Below are positions 23,040 through 32,860 of a DNA stretch of 64,000 nucleotides, piece after piece. The position numbers were made by a program, and so were the translations under genes. Numbering within the stretch: position 1 is the stretch's first letter; each line of letters opens with the position of its first letter. Source of the DNA: Papio anubis (Eukaryota > Chordata > Mammalia > Primates > Cercopithecidae); the NCBI RefSeq assembly GCF_008728515.1, contig NC_044981.1:6190538-6254537 (forward strand). The letters are read 5' to 3'. A model generated the notes under the pieces. That model was not told the origin of the DNA, did not search any database, and saw only the letters and a list, made by a program, of their open reading frames with translations.

Positions 23040-23150
23040 CAGATCACATAATCAAACCCCTTTTATTTCCAGACTTGGACACTAAGGCCCAAAGCAGAGA
23101 TTTGCTTCTGCATCTAACTACGTGCCAGCTACTCCACCATGTCCTTAAAT
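23040..23150 (-). mobile_element. MIR SINE fragment, antisense
   Basis: Short antisense MIR: AGATCACATAATCAAACCCC, GGACACTAAGGCCCAAAGCAG, then AGCTACTCCACCATGTCC. Diverged. Confidence 0.55.
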
Positions 23151-23199
23151 TTACCTCATAAGGCTATTTTTTTTTTCTGAGATAGATACAGAAAAGAGA

Positions 23200-23940
23200 A
23201 AGTGCAGGGACATAGAGAATGCATATTTCTCACTTTAATAGGTATTGCCAAAATGCCCATGAAGATAGTCACATTGGTTTACGCACCAACAAGCATGTAT
23301 GAGAATACTAGTTTCCCCACAGTTTCATCAGAACATACTATCAGACAAAACTCATTTTAAATCATATCCATTTTTGTAAAAATCATATTTCATTGCTTTA
23401 ATTTCCCTTAGCACTAGTGAAGCTAAGCAAATGTTAATGTGCTTAATTAGATAACTGCATTTCTTTTTTCTTTTTTTCTTTTGTTTTTGAGATGGAGTTT
23501 CACTCTTCCTGCCCAAGCTGGAGTGCAATGGCCTGATCTCAGCTCACTACAACCTCCATCTCCTGGGTTCAAGCAATTCTCCTGCCTCAGTTTCCTGAGT
23601 AGCTGGGATTACAGGTGACCACCACCATGCCCGGCTAATTTTTGTATTTTTCTGTGGACACAGGGTTTCACCATGTTGGCCAGGCTGGTCTCGAACTCCT
23701 GGCCTCAGGTGATCTGCTCGCCTCAGCCTCCCAAAGTGCTGGGATTACAGGAGTGAGCCATTGCTTCTGACTAATAACTGTATTTCTTCTGTGAATTTCT
23801 TATTCTTTGTCCATGCATTATTGGTCATTTGTTTTTACTAATTAACTAGTGTTACTCTTTACATATTGCAGTTTTTAATTCCTTAACTGTTACATATGCT
23901 GCAATGTTTTTGTCTATTTTCTCTAAGAGTAGTTCAACAT
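23200..23940 (-). mobile_element. L1M relic, antisense, split by an Alu
   Basis: Complement of an old L1 ORF2 3' region. On the left are TTACGCACCAACAAGCATGT and TTTCCCTTAGCACTAGTGAA. After the Alu at 23466-23773 come TTCTTTGTCCATGCATTATTG and ACATATTGCAGTTTTTAATTCC. The Alu duplication ATAACTG(C/T)ATTTCTT marks where the element was split. Confidence 0.65.
23466..23773 (-). mobile_element. AluS, antisense, inside the L1M relic
   Basis: Full antisense Alu with a broken T-rich tail (C and G interruptions, so an old tail). It is flanked by a 15-bp duplication at 23451-23465 and 23774-23788, which differs at one position. Confidence 0.93.
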
Positions 23941-24302
23941 AACTTTAATGAAATGCTGATTAACAAAAAAGGGTATCCATGTTTCTCTGGGAACCATTAC
24001 ATAAATTCTGCTTGAGAGGGTTATTTGTATTTTGCTTGGCTTTCACTGTGGCTTGGGCAGGGAAAATTAATTTTATAATATTAAACAACTACTCATTTCA
24101 CTGTATAGTCAGTGGAAAAGGGACAGTATGCAGAAATGAATCTCTACTTCATATCCGAAGTATCAACAACTCTTATTCTGTAGCTGTCATGTCTGATATA
24201 AAAATCCAGTCTTCCAAGCATGGCACACTTCTTCTCTAAGGGTCAGAAATGAATTTCAGACTCTCCTGTTGTATCTTTTCATCAGAGGAGGAACTGCTTC
24301 TT

Positions 24303-24598
24303 TTTTTTTTTGAGATGGAGTCTCTCTCTCTCTGTTGCCTAGGCTGGAGTGCATTGGCACAATCTCAGCTCACTGCAACCTCCACCTCCCAGGTTCAAGT
24401 GATTCTCCTGCCTCAGCCTACTGAGTAGCTGGGATTGCAGGCACATGCCTCCATGCCCAGCTAATTTTTGTATTTTTAGTAGAGACAGGGTTTCACCATG
24501 TTGGCCAGGTTGGTCTCAAGCTCCTGACCTCAAGTGATCCACCCACCTCAGCCTCCCAAAGTGCTGGGATTATAGGTGTGAACCACTGTGCCAGGCCA
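24303..24598 (-). mobile_element. AluS, antisense
   Basis: Full antisense Alu with a (TC)-expanded stretch TCTCTCTCTCTCTG in the left part. It is flanked by the perfect 12-bp duplication GAACTGCTTCTT (24291-24302 and 24599-24610). Confidence 0.94.
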
Positions 24599-24610
24599 GA
24601 ACTGCTTCTT

Positions 24611-25260
24611 TTCTCTTTTGCTATTAGAAACCAGCAAACTCCATGATGGCTATTTATCTATAATTTATTTCTAAGAACATTCTACCAGTGACGTCTCAAG
24701 CAAGATGTGATAACAGCTACACAAAGCAGTCTACAGCATGCAGTGTGTCTCAATGCCTCTGAGAAGTAGCAACAGCTTTTGTTCTCAGATGGCCCTCAGT
24801 CCTTCCCCATGTCATCTTTCTGTCCTAGACTATGGCCTCACTGCTTACAAGGATTCAATGGCATGCAAACGGCTGTTAGTTGGTTTTCTTAAAATAGGTA
24901 TTGTTGATTGGAAAGACTGGCTCATATTTAAACTCTGCCCTTTTTGCAAATGCCAGATTTTCTCAATAGTATCCCAGGAGAGATTTTGTTTTGAACAGTT
25001 ACTGAATTTGACCAGACTGCAGGCATAGCACCACCCATATTGCTCAATGCTAAGACACAGCATCTTTGATTTTCTGTATGTCATAACGTTCTGAAGATTG
25101 AGTTATTGATGGTGCAATTTTGCAACTACACATCCTCCTATAGTTCTTGCTCTCCATTCAAGCAGGCCCTAGGGCTCATGGCAAGATGATTTCCTTGGAG
25201 AGAAAGAGCCTGAGACTTAGAAATTTAATTTATGTAAGGAACCCTGGCTTTTTCCCTCCT
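24611..25260. other. Unassigned sequence
   Basis: Nothing recognised as a repeat. On the minus strand it follows the acidic-tail frame of 25261-25620 and ends with an AATAAATT-like signal near 24660-24672, so it could be that frame's 3' UTR. No A-tail is seen. Confidence 0.35.
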
Positions 25261-25620
25261 TTAGGAATCTGATTCTTCTTTCTCTTCCTCTTCTTCTTCC
25301 ATCACAGGACTCTTTGTGCTCCACTCCAGTGTAGTTTGGTTGACTGATGCTTCATTGTCTATATGCACCGACATGACAAGTGACTGTTCAGGTGCAGTTG
25401 GAGATGTTGGAGAAGACAGCACCTCATCCCCTCTCCTAGAACTAATCGTTGATTGGAGGGCCAATGTTTCAACCTTGATGTGATTCACCAGGTTGTGCAA
25501 GGGTTGCCTTCAATGGGAGCAGTGTCTCCTCCTTCTTGTGCAGTTCCTGACCCAGTTCAGCATGTTTCCTGGTGACACTGCTGCCCGCCACACAGCCCAG
25601 TGCTGCAAATATGTTTATAT
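25261..25620 (-). pseudogene. Possible frameshifted pseudogene with acidic C-terminus
   Basis: On the minus strand, a 79-codon frame (25500 down to 25261) ends in a glutamate run (MEEEEEEKEESDS, stop). A second minus frame just upstream (about 25620-25490) reads like a helical, charged segment (TRKHAELGQELHKKEETLLPL). A single frameshift would join the two; I have not joined them. The composition (heptad-like charged stretch, SPTSPT motif, acidic tail) looks more protein-like than other frames here. No parent protein is recognised, and no introns, A-tail or target duplication are seen. It may be chance. Confidence 0.3.
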
Positions 25621-25689
25621 AATTAGATTTGTTCATTTAATTTTTAATGTCTTTTTAATAGAGAAAACAATAACTTTATGAGCTCAAAA

Positions 25690-26140
25690 TCTGCAAATCC
25701 CTTGTTTTTTTCTAAAAGGCTTTCCTCAATTACAAAAATTCCCCTTATGTTTTATTCTAATATTTTATAAATTTTGTTTAGCTTGTCGATTTTGCCTCTG
25801 AAATTTATGTTACAATAGAATAAAGATAAAATTTAATATTTTCCCTCAGATGTATTGCCAAGTGTCCCAACATAGTTTGTTGAATATTTCTTTTTTCTCT
25901 GCTGATTTGAAATGCCAATTTTCTCATACAACAAATTTCCATACAGATACATGTCTGTGGCTCTGTCCAATATTCTTTTCCACTGATCTATTGGCATATT
26001 CCCATGCCACTATCTATGTTCAATTACTGTAGAATGAATATATATATATAGATATATGTATATCTATCTGTCTATATCAGAGCAGTTCTCTCTCATTGTT
26101 CTTGTCTTTTAAAATTATTATAGTTATCCCTGCCCATTTA
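25690..26140 (-). mobile_element. L1M relic, antisense
   Basis: Complement of an old L1 ORF2 segment: CCAAGTGTCCCAACATAGTT, TGTTGAATATTTCTTTTTTC, TGTCTGTGGCTCTGTCCAAT, TTCCACTGATCTATTGGCA, TTACTGTAGAATGAA, followed by a TATATA/GATATA stretch at 26038-26090. Confidence 0.65.
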
Positions 26141-26337
26141 CTGTTCAGCACATTTTGCTTCCAGTAATTGATTGTAAGAAATGAATGTAATAATTTTTTT
26201 AAATGGCTCTGATGTTGAAAAGACTGTAAAAAAAAATGAAGTACACATTGGCTAACTCAGTATACCTTTGGAAAGATATTGTTTAAGATTCCATATTGAT
26301 CTTGCAAGATCATTCCAGGGAAGTAAGTGTGTTATTG

Positions 26338-26394
26338 TAGTGGATACATCCACCACAATCTCACCATATAGTGGATACATCCACCACAATCTCA
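26338..26394. repeat. Tandem pair of 26-bp units with hairpin core
   Basis: Units at 26338-26363 and 26369-26394 are identical over 26 bp and lie 31 bp apart. Each contains GTGGATACATCCAC, a 6-bp inverted repeat with a 2-nt loop. Confidence 0.85.
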
Positions 26395-26872
26395 AAATGA
26401 TGAGATACATCCTCAAAATGGCTCCAAATCCACCTTATTCTAACACAAAGTGGACTTTGCAATCACAGTTCTTGTCCACTTATTGTGACACATGGATTGT
26501 ATCACCCTATTGTTTCTGAGGCAAACTTTGCACTTGCTTCCATTAGGTTTATGAAATTTGCGAATTGGGCATTTTCACTGAACTTTTAATCTTTCATCAT
26601 CTTCAAACTATCGAATAGGCAAAAAATTCTGCAGACTGTGAAAGGCTATGCACCTTAATGTTAGAGGAAGTCTGTTAAACAAACCTGCTGCGTGGATTTC
26701 ATCATTTTATCTCAAGCTTTACCACAAGAGTTACTTCTGCTGAATTAGAAATAGGGTGATAATTCTCATTTGCTTCTATCTCAGTTCCAACTGAGATAAA
26801 GACTTTAAAAACAAAATTACCTTCTGGGCACTGCTTCTTGCATGGACTATGCCCATTTTAATCACACAAGTG

Positions 26873-26874
<2 letters not shown>
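26395..26874. other. Unassigned AT-rich sequence
   Basis: Nothing recognised. Confidence 0.5.
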
Positions 26875-26910
<36 letters not shown>

Positions 26911-27245
26911 GAGTCAGGAGCTGGATTAATATGAGTTCTTTCACCCTCAAAAGACCTCACACCTCATGGCCTTAAATGGTTCAACCTGAAGAGACAGAGT
27001 TTAAAATATAATAATGCATTACTCGGCATGATATTAGTCCTCAAGTATTTCCACAACCACTTGTAATTCAGGGAAATCCCATCAAGAACCTCGTTGATGG
27101 TTAAAAGACACCATAAGGTAAAGAAGTGGATACCGTCCATATTGGTAATTCGGTTCTTCTGGGTCACTGGAGCTTCCTCTCATCATTGCTTCTCTTCTGT
27201 TTCTATGCATTTCTATTGCCTTCACTGAATATACCATTAGCTTCG
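26875..27245 (-). pseudogene. Retrocopy-like segment with 34-nt tail (unidentified parent)
   Basis: A pure run of 34 T (26875-26908) starts the segment on the plus strand, so on the minus strand the sequence ends in a 34-nt A-tail. It is attached to about 335 bp that belong to no repeat family I know. The distal part, 27117-27240, is repeated at 31348-31471 with about 8 differences in 124 bp. One minus-strand frame of that part reads MHRNRREAMMRGSSSDPEEP, which looks protein-like but which I cannot name. No clear polyadenylation signal was found. A processed pseudogene or an unclassified retroposon are both possible. Confidence 0.4.
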
Positions 27246-27529
27246 AGTTGATTTTGTATAAAGAAAGAGCTTCTTAGCAAAGGTCTTTTGGCCCCTTGCT
27301 TGTTTTATTACTGTCAACACAGAGTTAGAAAAGGACTATTTAATAAAGTTGTCAAGGTCTTGAAATGATCACTCAGCCAGTTCATCAAAATGATGGAAGA
27401 TAGAGCAAATTATCTTTGCATGATCCTGTCCTTATTATCTGTTGGTCATCCAACAAAGGACAGCCATACAGACAATCCCCTAATAATAGTAGCTCTACAA
27501 CAATAAAAGTAGAAAAATAGTAACTATAT
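27246..27529. other. Unassigned sequence
   Basis: Nothing recognised. Confidence 0.5.
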
Positions 27530-27990
27530 AGTGAAGAAACCTGGCAGACACCTCCTTCATCAAGTGGTCAAAGTCCAGTAACGGGACAAATCAAATCCTC
27601 TGCCTCCAACTATAATGAACTAGGGAGAATGCAACACCTCTTTTATGCTATTGCTGCCCCAACCTGATTCTCACTGTGAGGAAACATCAAACAAACCCAA
27701 ATGGGAGGACATTCTACAAAATATCTAGCCTATCCTCCAAAAACGTCAAGTTATAAAAATCAAGCAAAGACTGAGAAACAACTGTTTCAGACTTAAGGGG
27801 ACTAAAAAGACAGATGACTTAATACCTCTTTCAGGATTTTCTCTGGTCCTAAAGTATATTACTGGGACAACTGGCAACATCCAGATAAGATCTATGGATT
27901 AGATAATAGAATTGTAGCAACATTCATTTTCTGAGTTTACTGTTTATACTATGATTATATATTTTGAAAAAAAAAATCCTTGTTTTACCA
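27530..27990 (+). mobile_element. Old L1M-type 3' region
   Basis: GAAACATCAAACAAACCCAA, GGACATTCTACAAAATATCT, AAAACGTCAAGTTATAAAAA, ACTGGGACAACTGGCAACAT and GGATTAGATAATAGAATTGT follow the order of a common old mammalian repeat that I take to be an L1M 3' UTR. Family assignment is tentative. Confidence 0.5.
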
Positions 27991-29322
27991 ATTCAGTCCC
28001 CTGATCCCTCCTAGCTACAAGGGAAAAATAGGAAAATCAATCTATATACCAAGCCTAGTGAGCTGGCTAAAAATCAGAGTTCTGCTACCCATGATAAAGG
28101 AAAGAATTGATACTAGAATGAAACCAGTGGTCTTAGACATGAAGTATGTGTTTCTGAGAATTGCAGTTGTACAAAGACAAAGTCACAGGAGAGGAAGACC
28201 TACTTTAAGGCTCTCATGGGCAATCTCATGGATGAGAATGAAATTATACATATGCAGCCTCATTTGGACTAGAATGAAAACATCAAGAACTGAGTGCCCT
28301 CACTCATACGTTATCTCAGGGCCTAGACCACCTCCTGCACCTCTACTTTCTTTTATCACGCACCCACCGGTTTCTTCTCGCTACCTGCTTTGCTGACCTA
28401 TGAATCCAAATAGTGTTCCCAGTTTTCAAGTCTAAATGGCATGGCAGGTCCAGCCTTCACTATCAACTGCTGGTACTCATTATATCTCAGTTTCTATTGA
28501 ATTGATTCCACCCATACTTTCATAAAAGGATTTCAGCGACCACAACGTGTCTAGAAGTGCTTCCGAACAGTCGTCCATCCGGGTCTAATCCTATGTGGCT
28601 TTAAGGAGGCAATGTCACATGGTTATGATTTGAGATTAGAGGGTTATGATTAGAGATTCTCCCAGAAGAATAAATGGTCAGGATGAGAAATGATTGTGAT
28701 AGTTGGAGGATATTTCAGAATACTTTTCATTTGGAAAAAAAAAAAAAAGTCAAAATTAAGATGAAGTGATCACTCACTCCCAGAAGCAAAAAACTGCTAG
28801 GATTGATCTGAAGAACAGCAAATCAAGCAGCTGAAGTGGAAATGTACAGTAAACATGATGAAGAAAATTACTTCCAGTAAAAAATCCATCGATGGAATTT
28901 TTTCAAAGACCTTTCCTCAAGAGCATACGTATAGAAACAGACGCGACATGGGAGGGACAAATAGCTAGCGAATCAAAGCACTCTGCAGTGAAATTAAAAA
29001 AGAACTAAAGCCTGTGACATTATCCCTCTCCCTAGTAAGCTTTCTGCCTTTACTTGAATCTTTTCCTGAACTTAGGTCTTGGTAAATCTGGCAGCTGTCA
29101 CAAAATACCATCTGTCCTAAGAAAATGGGTGCAGAGGTGGCTGTGACCCAGGGGATTTTCCCGAATGCTGTCGGCGTGTATTTCTGGCCTGATCAAGTCC
29201 CTGACAAGAAAGTGAAAACCCTACAAAGAAAATCTCTGAAGCTGCACTCAAAAGAGGAATGGTCGCACAGTCCCGTTATAAGATTGGGGCAGTGGCTGTC
29301 CACTGTGAACAAAGGGGAAGCT
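27991..29322. other. Unassigned sequence with one spurious 138-codon frame
   Basis: The plus frame 27980-28396 has no recognisable domain and an odd composition rich in arginine, isoleucine and methionine. I do not call it a gene. Near 28615-28660 the words GGTTATGATT and GAGATTAGAG recur as a short imperfect tandem. Nothing else is recognised. Confidence 0.45.
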
Positions 29323-29640
29323 GGCCGGGCGCAATGGCTCGCGTCGGAAATCATGCGATTTGGGAGGCCAAGGCGGGCGGATCACGAGGTCAGGAGTTCA
29401 AGACCAGCCTGGCCAGCATAGTGAAACCCTGTCTCTACTAAAAATACAAAAAGGTTAGCTGGGCATGGTGGCAGGTGCCTGTAATCCCAGCTACTCGGAA
29501 GGCTGAGGCAGGAGAATCGCTTGAACCTGGGAGGTGGAGGTTGTAGTGAGCCGAGATCGCGCCACCACACTCCAGCCAGGGGGAACAGTGTGAGACCCCG
29601 TCTCAAAAAAACCAAAACAACAACAACAACAACAACAAAA
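29323..29640 (+). mobile_element. AluS with (CAA)n tail
   Basis: Full sense Alu. GGATCACGAGGTCAGGAGTTC suggests an AluSc-like member. The left part has GCGTCGGAAATCATGCGATT where the consensus has the CTGTAATCCCAGCACTTT block. The A-tail has become a (CAA)n microsatellite (about 29608-29636). Possible target duplication GGGGAAG / GGGAAAG. Confidence 0.92.
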
Positions 29641-30172
29641 ACGGGAAAGATGAGGAGGAGTACAACTTAGGACAGCTCGTGCTTAACTCCAGGGGAGGCA
29701 GGGGAGAAGAGAGTCATGGGAATTCTATAAAGCAGGCATGGAGTTTGCCATCTGAGAATCCATCCTTATCTGGTTAAATGTACGCATTAGTCAGAATTGC
29801 CTGTACCTTTTAATCTACCGAGAGCACACTTCTAATCTGAGAAATTTAAATGCTGGAATTACTCAGTCTTTGTGAACTGGGTACACTGAAAGCTGTCCTC
29901 ATCAGCTCTGTTTAAGTTATCCCAGCATTTGAGAGGAAACCGTTTTAACCTCAGTCTGCCATCATTGATAATAGGAGGTTTTCTTCAACTTGCAAAGAAA
30001 GCCATTCACCTACCTTTAAGATAACTTCCTGCTACTGGTTCTTTCAGTGGGTAGGGAAATGTTTAGCCCGTTCCCAGGTTTTGCAGGAGAGTCAAAGCAT
30101 TGCAATTGCTCGTCTATCTCCCAGCAAAACTGTGACTGTGGATCCTGTTTGCTCTGAGAGAATACCGAATAC
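29641..30172. other. Unassigned sequence
   Basis: Nothing recognised. Confidence 0.5.
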
Positions 30173-30484
30173 TTTTTATTTTTATTTTTTATTTTTGCAG
30201 GGGGATTGGGGTCCTTTTTTTTGTCACCCAGGCTGGAGTGCAGTGGCATGGTCATGGCTCACTGCAGCCTCCATCACCTGGGCTCAAGCAATCTTCCCTC
30301 CTTAGCCTCCCAAGTAGCTGGGGAGCTAGGACTACTGGCACATGCCTGCCCTACCTAAGCTTTTTATTTTTGGGAGATGGGGTACTTTGGTACCCAGGCT
30401 GGCCTCTAACTCCTGGCCTCAAGAAATCTTCCTGCTTCAGCCTCTGAGTCACTGGGATTACAGGCGTGAGCCACCACACCAGGC
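30173..30484 (-). mobile_element. AluJ, antisense
   Basis: Highly diverged antisense Alu, with TCACCCAGGCTGGAGTGCAG, CACTGCAGCCTCCATCACCT and GGGATTACAGGCGTGAGCC. The divergence and the CTCACTGCAGCCTC and CTGGGCTCAAGCAATC forms point to AluJ, the oldest Alu branch. Confidence 0.85.
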
Positions 30485-30743
30485 TTTGAAAGCTTTTTAA
30501 ACTAAACCCTTGGCCATTGTACTGAGCAGGTATTAGGAAAACGGCAGACACGCTGATGAATACTCTAAAGCCTACTTATCCATGCAGTGGGAGGCTCCCC
30601 AAAACTGATGGGGAAACGCAGCAATAGCCTCCTGATTCCACTAGATGTTTAAGAGGAATGTGGGAGATGCCTCTACAAACTAAAACCTCAGCTAGGCAAA
30701 GGTCAGATGCATATGGATGAGAAATACACAGAAATAACCTGCA

Positions 30744-31044
30744 GAGGCTGGGCACGGTGGCTCACACTTCCCATCCCAGCACTTTGGGAGGCCGAGGTGG
30801 ATGGATTACTTGAGGTCAGGAGTTCAAGAACATTCTGGCCAACGTGGTGAAACCCTGTCTGTACCAAGAAATACAAAAAATATTAGCCAGGCATGGTGGC
30901 AGGTGCCTGTAGTCCCAGCTACTCAGGAGACTGAGGTGGGAGAAATGCTTGAACCCAGGAGGCGGAGGTTGCAGTGAGCCAAGACTGCAGCACTGTACTC
31001 CAGCCTGGGTGAGAGAGAGACCCTGTCTCAAAAAACAAAAACAA
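30744..31044 (+). mobile_element. AluS, full length
   Basis: Sense Alu with head GAGGCTGGGCACGGTGGCTC and an AAAACAAAAACAA tail. It is flanked by the 14-bp duplication AGAAATAACCTGCA (30730-30743 and 31045-31058). Confidence 0.93.
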
Positions 31045-31059
31045 AGAAATAACCTGCAA

Positions 31060-31346
31060 AGGTAACACATGCACGTCACATACACTACACATACACACCA
31101 CACATACACATCACACCATGCACACAACACACACTACAACACAAACCACACGTATACATCACGCCACTCATTCCACTATACGACACACACCACACATACA
31201 CACCACAGGTACATGTCACACCACATACCACACATACACACCACATGCATATGTCACACCATGCATGTCACATACATATCCACCAAACACAACCACACCA
31301 CACACACCACACACTTCCTGCACACACATACCATGCACACCTGTAA
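31060..31346. repeat. CA-rich degenerate minisatellite
   Basis: About 285 bp of CACA, ACCACACATA and CACATGCA words with a loose, variable unit. Elements such as ACCACACATACACACCACA recur. Together with the (CA)n at 31473-31510 it flanks the duplicated segment 31347-31475. Confidence 0.85.
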
Positions 31347-31470
31347 GGTAAAGAAGTGGATACAGTCCATTTTAGCAATTTGGTTCATCTGGGTTACTGG
31401 AGCTTCCTGTCATCATTGCTTCTCTTCTGTTTCTATGCATTTCTATTGCCTTCACTGAATATACCATTAT

Positions 31471-31475
<5 letters not shown>
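31347..31475 (-). repeat. Second copy of the 27.1-kb retrocopy segment
   Basis: 31348-31471 matches 27117-27240 with about 8 differences in 124 bp, in the same orientation. It carries only the distal part of that segment: the A-tail and tail-proximal 200 bp are missing. It sits between two CA-rich tracts, so it is either a patch inserted into a CA repeat or a fragment around which CA repeats grew. Confidence 0.85.

Positions 31476-31510
<35 letters not shown>
31473..31510. repeat. (CA)n microsatellite
   Basis: A clean run of about 18 CA units directly after the duplicated segment. Confidence 0.95.
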
Positions 31511-32061
31511 GTGCACAGTAACCCCAAGCAGCAGCAGCAGTCCATGACTACTTTCTCACATAAGTGACCCCGTGACTTCATTTCTGCACAGGTGTCTGAG
31601 CAGTGAGTGGAGTCTCTTCCTGTCAGTGAGAGAAGGACCTACAGGCTGGAGACTGTGGGAGTCTCCAGAATTTTCAGCATCGAAGGGGTTGCCTGCGGCC
31701 CCTGATGTGAGCAGATCCCTTGACAGAAGCTGTGGAATCTGCTCATTTGCTGGGAAAGGAGGAGGAGTGGCAGCACACAGTCTGTGTTCACTCTGAGTGG
31801 GGCATCCTGAGACCTATCAGGGTGCACCAGCCTGTGCGGGAGGCACAGTGCCCTGTTGGTACAAATGCCACATCCTTCCAAAGTGTAGGGCGTTCAGGTC
31901 TCACCTTCAGGCACGGTTTGGCCCTCAGGGGATTTTTTCTTATCTCTCACTCTGTCCTCCAGGTGCTGAGAAGGACTTCCTTGAAGGTGCTCACTGAGCC
32001 AAAAATGCCTGAGGAATGCAGGACTCCCTTGTTACACTGGGTTCTGGGCTTCATTAAAAGA
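31511..32061. other. Unassigned sequence
   Basis: No repeat recognised. A 140-codon plus frame (31720-32142) runs on into the (TA)n repeat and ends in a YIYIYIYI artefact, so I do not accept it. A CAGCAGCAGCAG run lies near 31527-31538. Confidence 0.45.

Positions 32062-32098
<37 letters not shown>
32062..32098. repeat. (A)n(TA)n microsatellite
   Basis: About ten A followed by about 13 TA units, then AT-rich DNA to 32240. Confidence 0.95.
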
Positions 32099-32101
<3 letters not shown>

Positions 32102-32299
32102 TTGCAGTATATACTATGATGAAAATGTCAGACATAATGTAAGATGTAATATATGGTATGTTCAATATATTTTAGGTGTACTACATATATTTATAATATA
32201 ATAATAAATATTTATAATATATTTTAATATATATTACACAGATATAGGTATGTGCATATATGCACATGTATGCATGTGTCTTTTATTTAATTAACAACA

Positions 32300-32530
32300 C
32301 TTATATAATGATTTCTATGTACACTGTCCCAAGCCTTTTATAAACGATAACTCATTTAACTTAACCTTCAAAACAACCCAATGCTACAGCTACTTCCCCC
32401 CACCGCCACTCTCACTTTACAGATGGGGAAACCGTGCCTGGGCAGGTTGGGTAACATGCTCCAGGGTGCACAACTAGCATGTAATGAAGCAGGGTTCAAA
32501 TTGCCCCTCTGGCTCCTGATCTTGTAGTCA
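32300..32530 (-). mobile_element. MIR SINE, antisense
   Basis: Antisense MIR: AACTCATTTAACTTAACCTTC, CACTTTACAGATGGGGAAAC, CATGCTCCAGGGTGCACAAC, TAGCATGTAATGAAGCAGGG and TTCAAATTGCCCC. It is one of the better preserved MIRs in the window. Confidence 0.85.
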
Positions 32531-32659
32531 TGTTCCATTCCAGCACCCTGTCCATGCTCACTCTCACCTGAGACGGGACCTGTGAGGGAGAATTTAGTAG
32601 GGCTTAGTTGGGCAGTTTGGTAGTACATAAAAATTTTCCCTGGGCATTTTTCCAGGCCA

Positions 32660-32860
32660 CAAACTCTCTAAAATGATTTGAGGGATGTGCATCTACACCT
32701 CTGACCATTCACATTCAGCTTTGCAAGGCCTCAGACTTTGGATGAGGAGAGTTGTGGTGAACGAATTTGTCAACACTGCAAAGAAAGTTAATTGTGGTGT
32801 AATTTCATATTAAACGGTGTGAAAAGTCAGAAGAAATTTTCTTTCACAAGATATTATTTA
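32660..32860 (+). repeat. Unassigned ancient repeat, copy 1
   Basis: Aligns end to end with 35530-35730. Shared landmarks are a GATTTG(A/G)GGG block, GTGCA then CTCTGAC or TTCTGAC, TTCA then TTCAGCTTTG or ATCAGCTTTG, and a CAACACTGC or AACAGTGCC block. The divergence is high, so both copies are old. I cannot name the family. Confidence 0.55.

Noticed and set aside
27980..28396. 138-codon plus-strand open frame
   Set aside because: Starts at the edge of an old repeat, composition is odd (Arg, Ile, Met-rich), and nothing in it resembles a known protein.
31060..31346. CA-rich repeats considered as a CRISPR-like array
   Set aside because: No constant repeat and spacer pattern, a vertebrate nuclear context, and the unit is a sliding CA minisatellite.
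31720..32142. 140-codon plus-strand open frame
   Set aside because: It runs into the (TA)n microsatellite (YIYIYI) and shows no family similarity or splice context.
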